DNA of 5,882 bases from Candidatus Aminicenantota bacterium (lineage in GTDB: Bacteria; Acidobacteriota; Aminicenantia; Aminicenantales; UBA4085). The stretch covers positions 527-6,408 of the forward strand of contig PMCY01000322.1 of assembly GCA_003154255.1 (NCBI GenBank), read 5' to 3'. Each line of letters opens with the position of its first letter. The first letter of the stretch is position 1. The position numbers and the translations under genes were made by a program. Shown here one piece after another: positions 5,209-5,882 of the stretch. The notes below the pieces were generated by a model. That model was given only the letters and a program-made list of their open reading frames with translations. It had not been told where the DNA came from and searched no databases.

Positions 5209-5882
5209 GTGATTATAACCGTCACCAATCAAAAGGGAGGCGTGGGCAAGACGACCACGGCCGTCAACGTCGCGGCCGCACTCGCTTTCTCCGGCGCCCG
5301 CGTCCTTCTGGTCGACACCGATCCGCAAGGACACAGCTCGATTTCCTGCGTGCCCCATCCGGAAGCCTCGCCGCATTCACTTTACGAGGTTCTGGGCGGA
5401 TCCCGGGTAAAAATCGAAGACGTCATAATGAAATCGACGATTCCCGGATTGGACGTGGCCATCTCGCGCATATCGATGGCCAAGCTGGAGCCGTCCTTGA
5501 TCGGAGAGATCGACGGCCATTACCGGCTGCGGGAGGCCTTGGCGTCCGTCGGCAACATCTATCGCTATATCCTGATCGATACACCCCCGACCCTCGGCCT
5601 GATCACGTTAAACGCCTTGGTCGCCGCGACCCATTTGCTCATCCCGATCCAAAGCTCCTATTTATGCCTCGAAGGAACGGACGATCTCCTGGAAACGATC
5701 GAAAAAGTCCGCAAGGTCGCCAACCCCCAGCTTCAGATTCTGGGGGTTTTGATTACGCTCCATGATACGCGGACGAACATTGCCAAGGATGTCGTCGACA
5801 GGATTCACGGAGTATTCGGCAAAAAAGTCTTCAAAACCTTCATCTCCAAGAGCGTCAAACTCGAGGAAAGCCCGGCCTACAA
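5209..5882 (+). CDS. parA: ParA/Soj-family partition ATPase, 3' end cut by window edge
   Basis: The frame opens at a GTG and runs 224 codons to the right edge without a stop. Soj-type proteins are about 250-260 residues, so perhaps 30 are missing. The protein is a P-loop ATPase that binds DNA non-specifically as an ATP dimer and is displaced by ParB during chromosome or plasmid segregation. The deviant Walker A KGGVGKTT is at 9-16, with signature Lys9 and P-loop Lys14. The A' motif VDTDPQG is at 35-41 with Asp38, and Walker B ILIDTPP is at 121-127 with Asp124. The late segment KKVFKTFISKSVKLEESPA matches the usual Soj C-terminal region, where 'VKLEESPA' stands in for the common 'VRLSEAPS'. 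There is no N-terminal helix-turn-helix, unlike P1/F-type plasmid ParA. A parB would be expected downstream, outside the window. It is divergent from the methyltransferase operon and probably unrelated in function. Confidence 0.95.
   Translation, partial: MIITVTNQKGGVGKTTTAVNVAAALAFSGARVLLVDTDPQGHSSISCVPHPEASPHSLYEVLGGSRVKIEDVIMKSTIPGLDVAISRISMAKLEPSLIGEIDGHYRLREALASVGNIYRYILIDTPPTLGLITLNALVAATHLLIPIQSSYLCLEGTDDLLETIEKVRKVANPQLQILGVLITLHDTRTNIAKDVVDRIHGVFGKKVFKTFISKSVKLEESPAY

Noticed and set aside
5089..5376. 95-codon minus-strand open frame across the intergenic region and parA
   Set aside because: It is antisense to the ParA N terminus and covers the palindromes and promoter. It has no family resemblance.

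Overview
The window comes from a fairly GC-rich bacterial chromosome, probably of an anaerobe. Third codon positions are strongly G/C, and four of the five genes form a corrinoid-dependent C1-transfer cassette. I cannot name the taxon from sequence alone. Acetogens, sulfate reducers, or uncultured anaerobic lineages carrying MttB-superfamily enzymes would all fit.

Layout. Positions 4914 down to 1 are one tightly packed minus-strand gene set, listed in transcription order. First is a 12-TM amino-acid/polyamine/organocation (APC) permease (4914-3472). Next is a RACo-type reductive activator of corrinoid proteins, with an N-terminal [2Fe-2S] domain and a C-terminal ASKHA/DUF4445 domain (3475-1709). 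Then comes a small methyltransferase corrinoid protein with the DxHxxG cobalamin motif (1685-1029). Last is an MttB-superfamily methyltransferase cut by the window edge (1025-1). The spacings are a 4-bp ATGA overlap, a 23-bp gap and a 3-bp gap, with no terminator visible, so this is almost certainly one operon. The likely logic is that the permease imports a methylated amine. The MttB-like enzyme moves its methyl group to Co(I) on the corrinoid protein, and the ATP-dependent activator rescues corrinoid that has oxidised to Co(II). The methyltransferase that would pass the methyl group to tetrahydrofolate is not in the window.

Positions 4915-5208 are a 294-bp divergent intergenic region unusually rich in symmetric DNA. 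It holds two nearly identical 16-bp palindromes 85 bp apart (TGTCGGC-A/C-GGCCGAC-A/G), with an A+T-rich tract between them. A 7-6-7 inverted repeat sits on a predicted parA promoter. A 12-bp palindrome sits on the predicted -35 of the operon promoter, and there is a 10-bp GATCGCGATC palindrome.

From 5209 to the right edge runs a plus-strand ParA/Soj-type ATPase with a GTG start and a strong ribosome binding site, open at the window end. Together with the palindromes it looks like the start of a partition (parAB-like) locus. No ParB is visible and the palindromes do not match the canonical parS core, so their role is open. I found no tRNA, rRNA, CRISPR array, transposase or insertion sequence.
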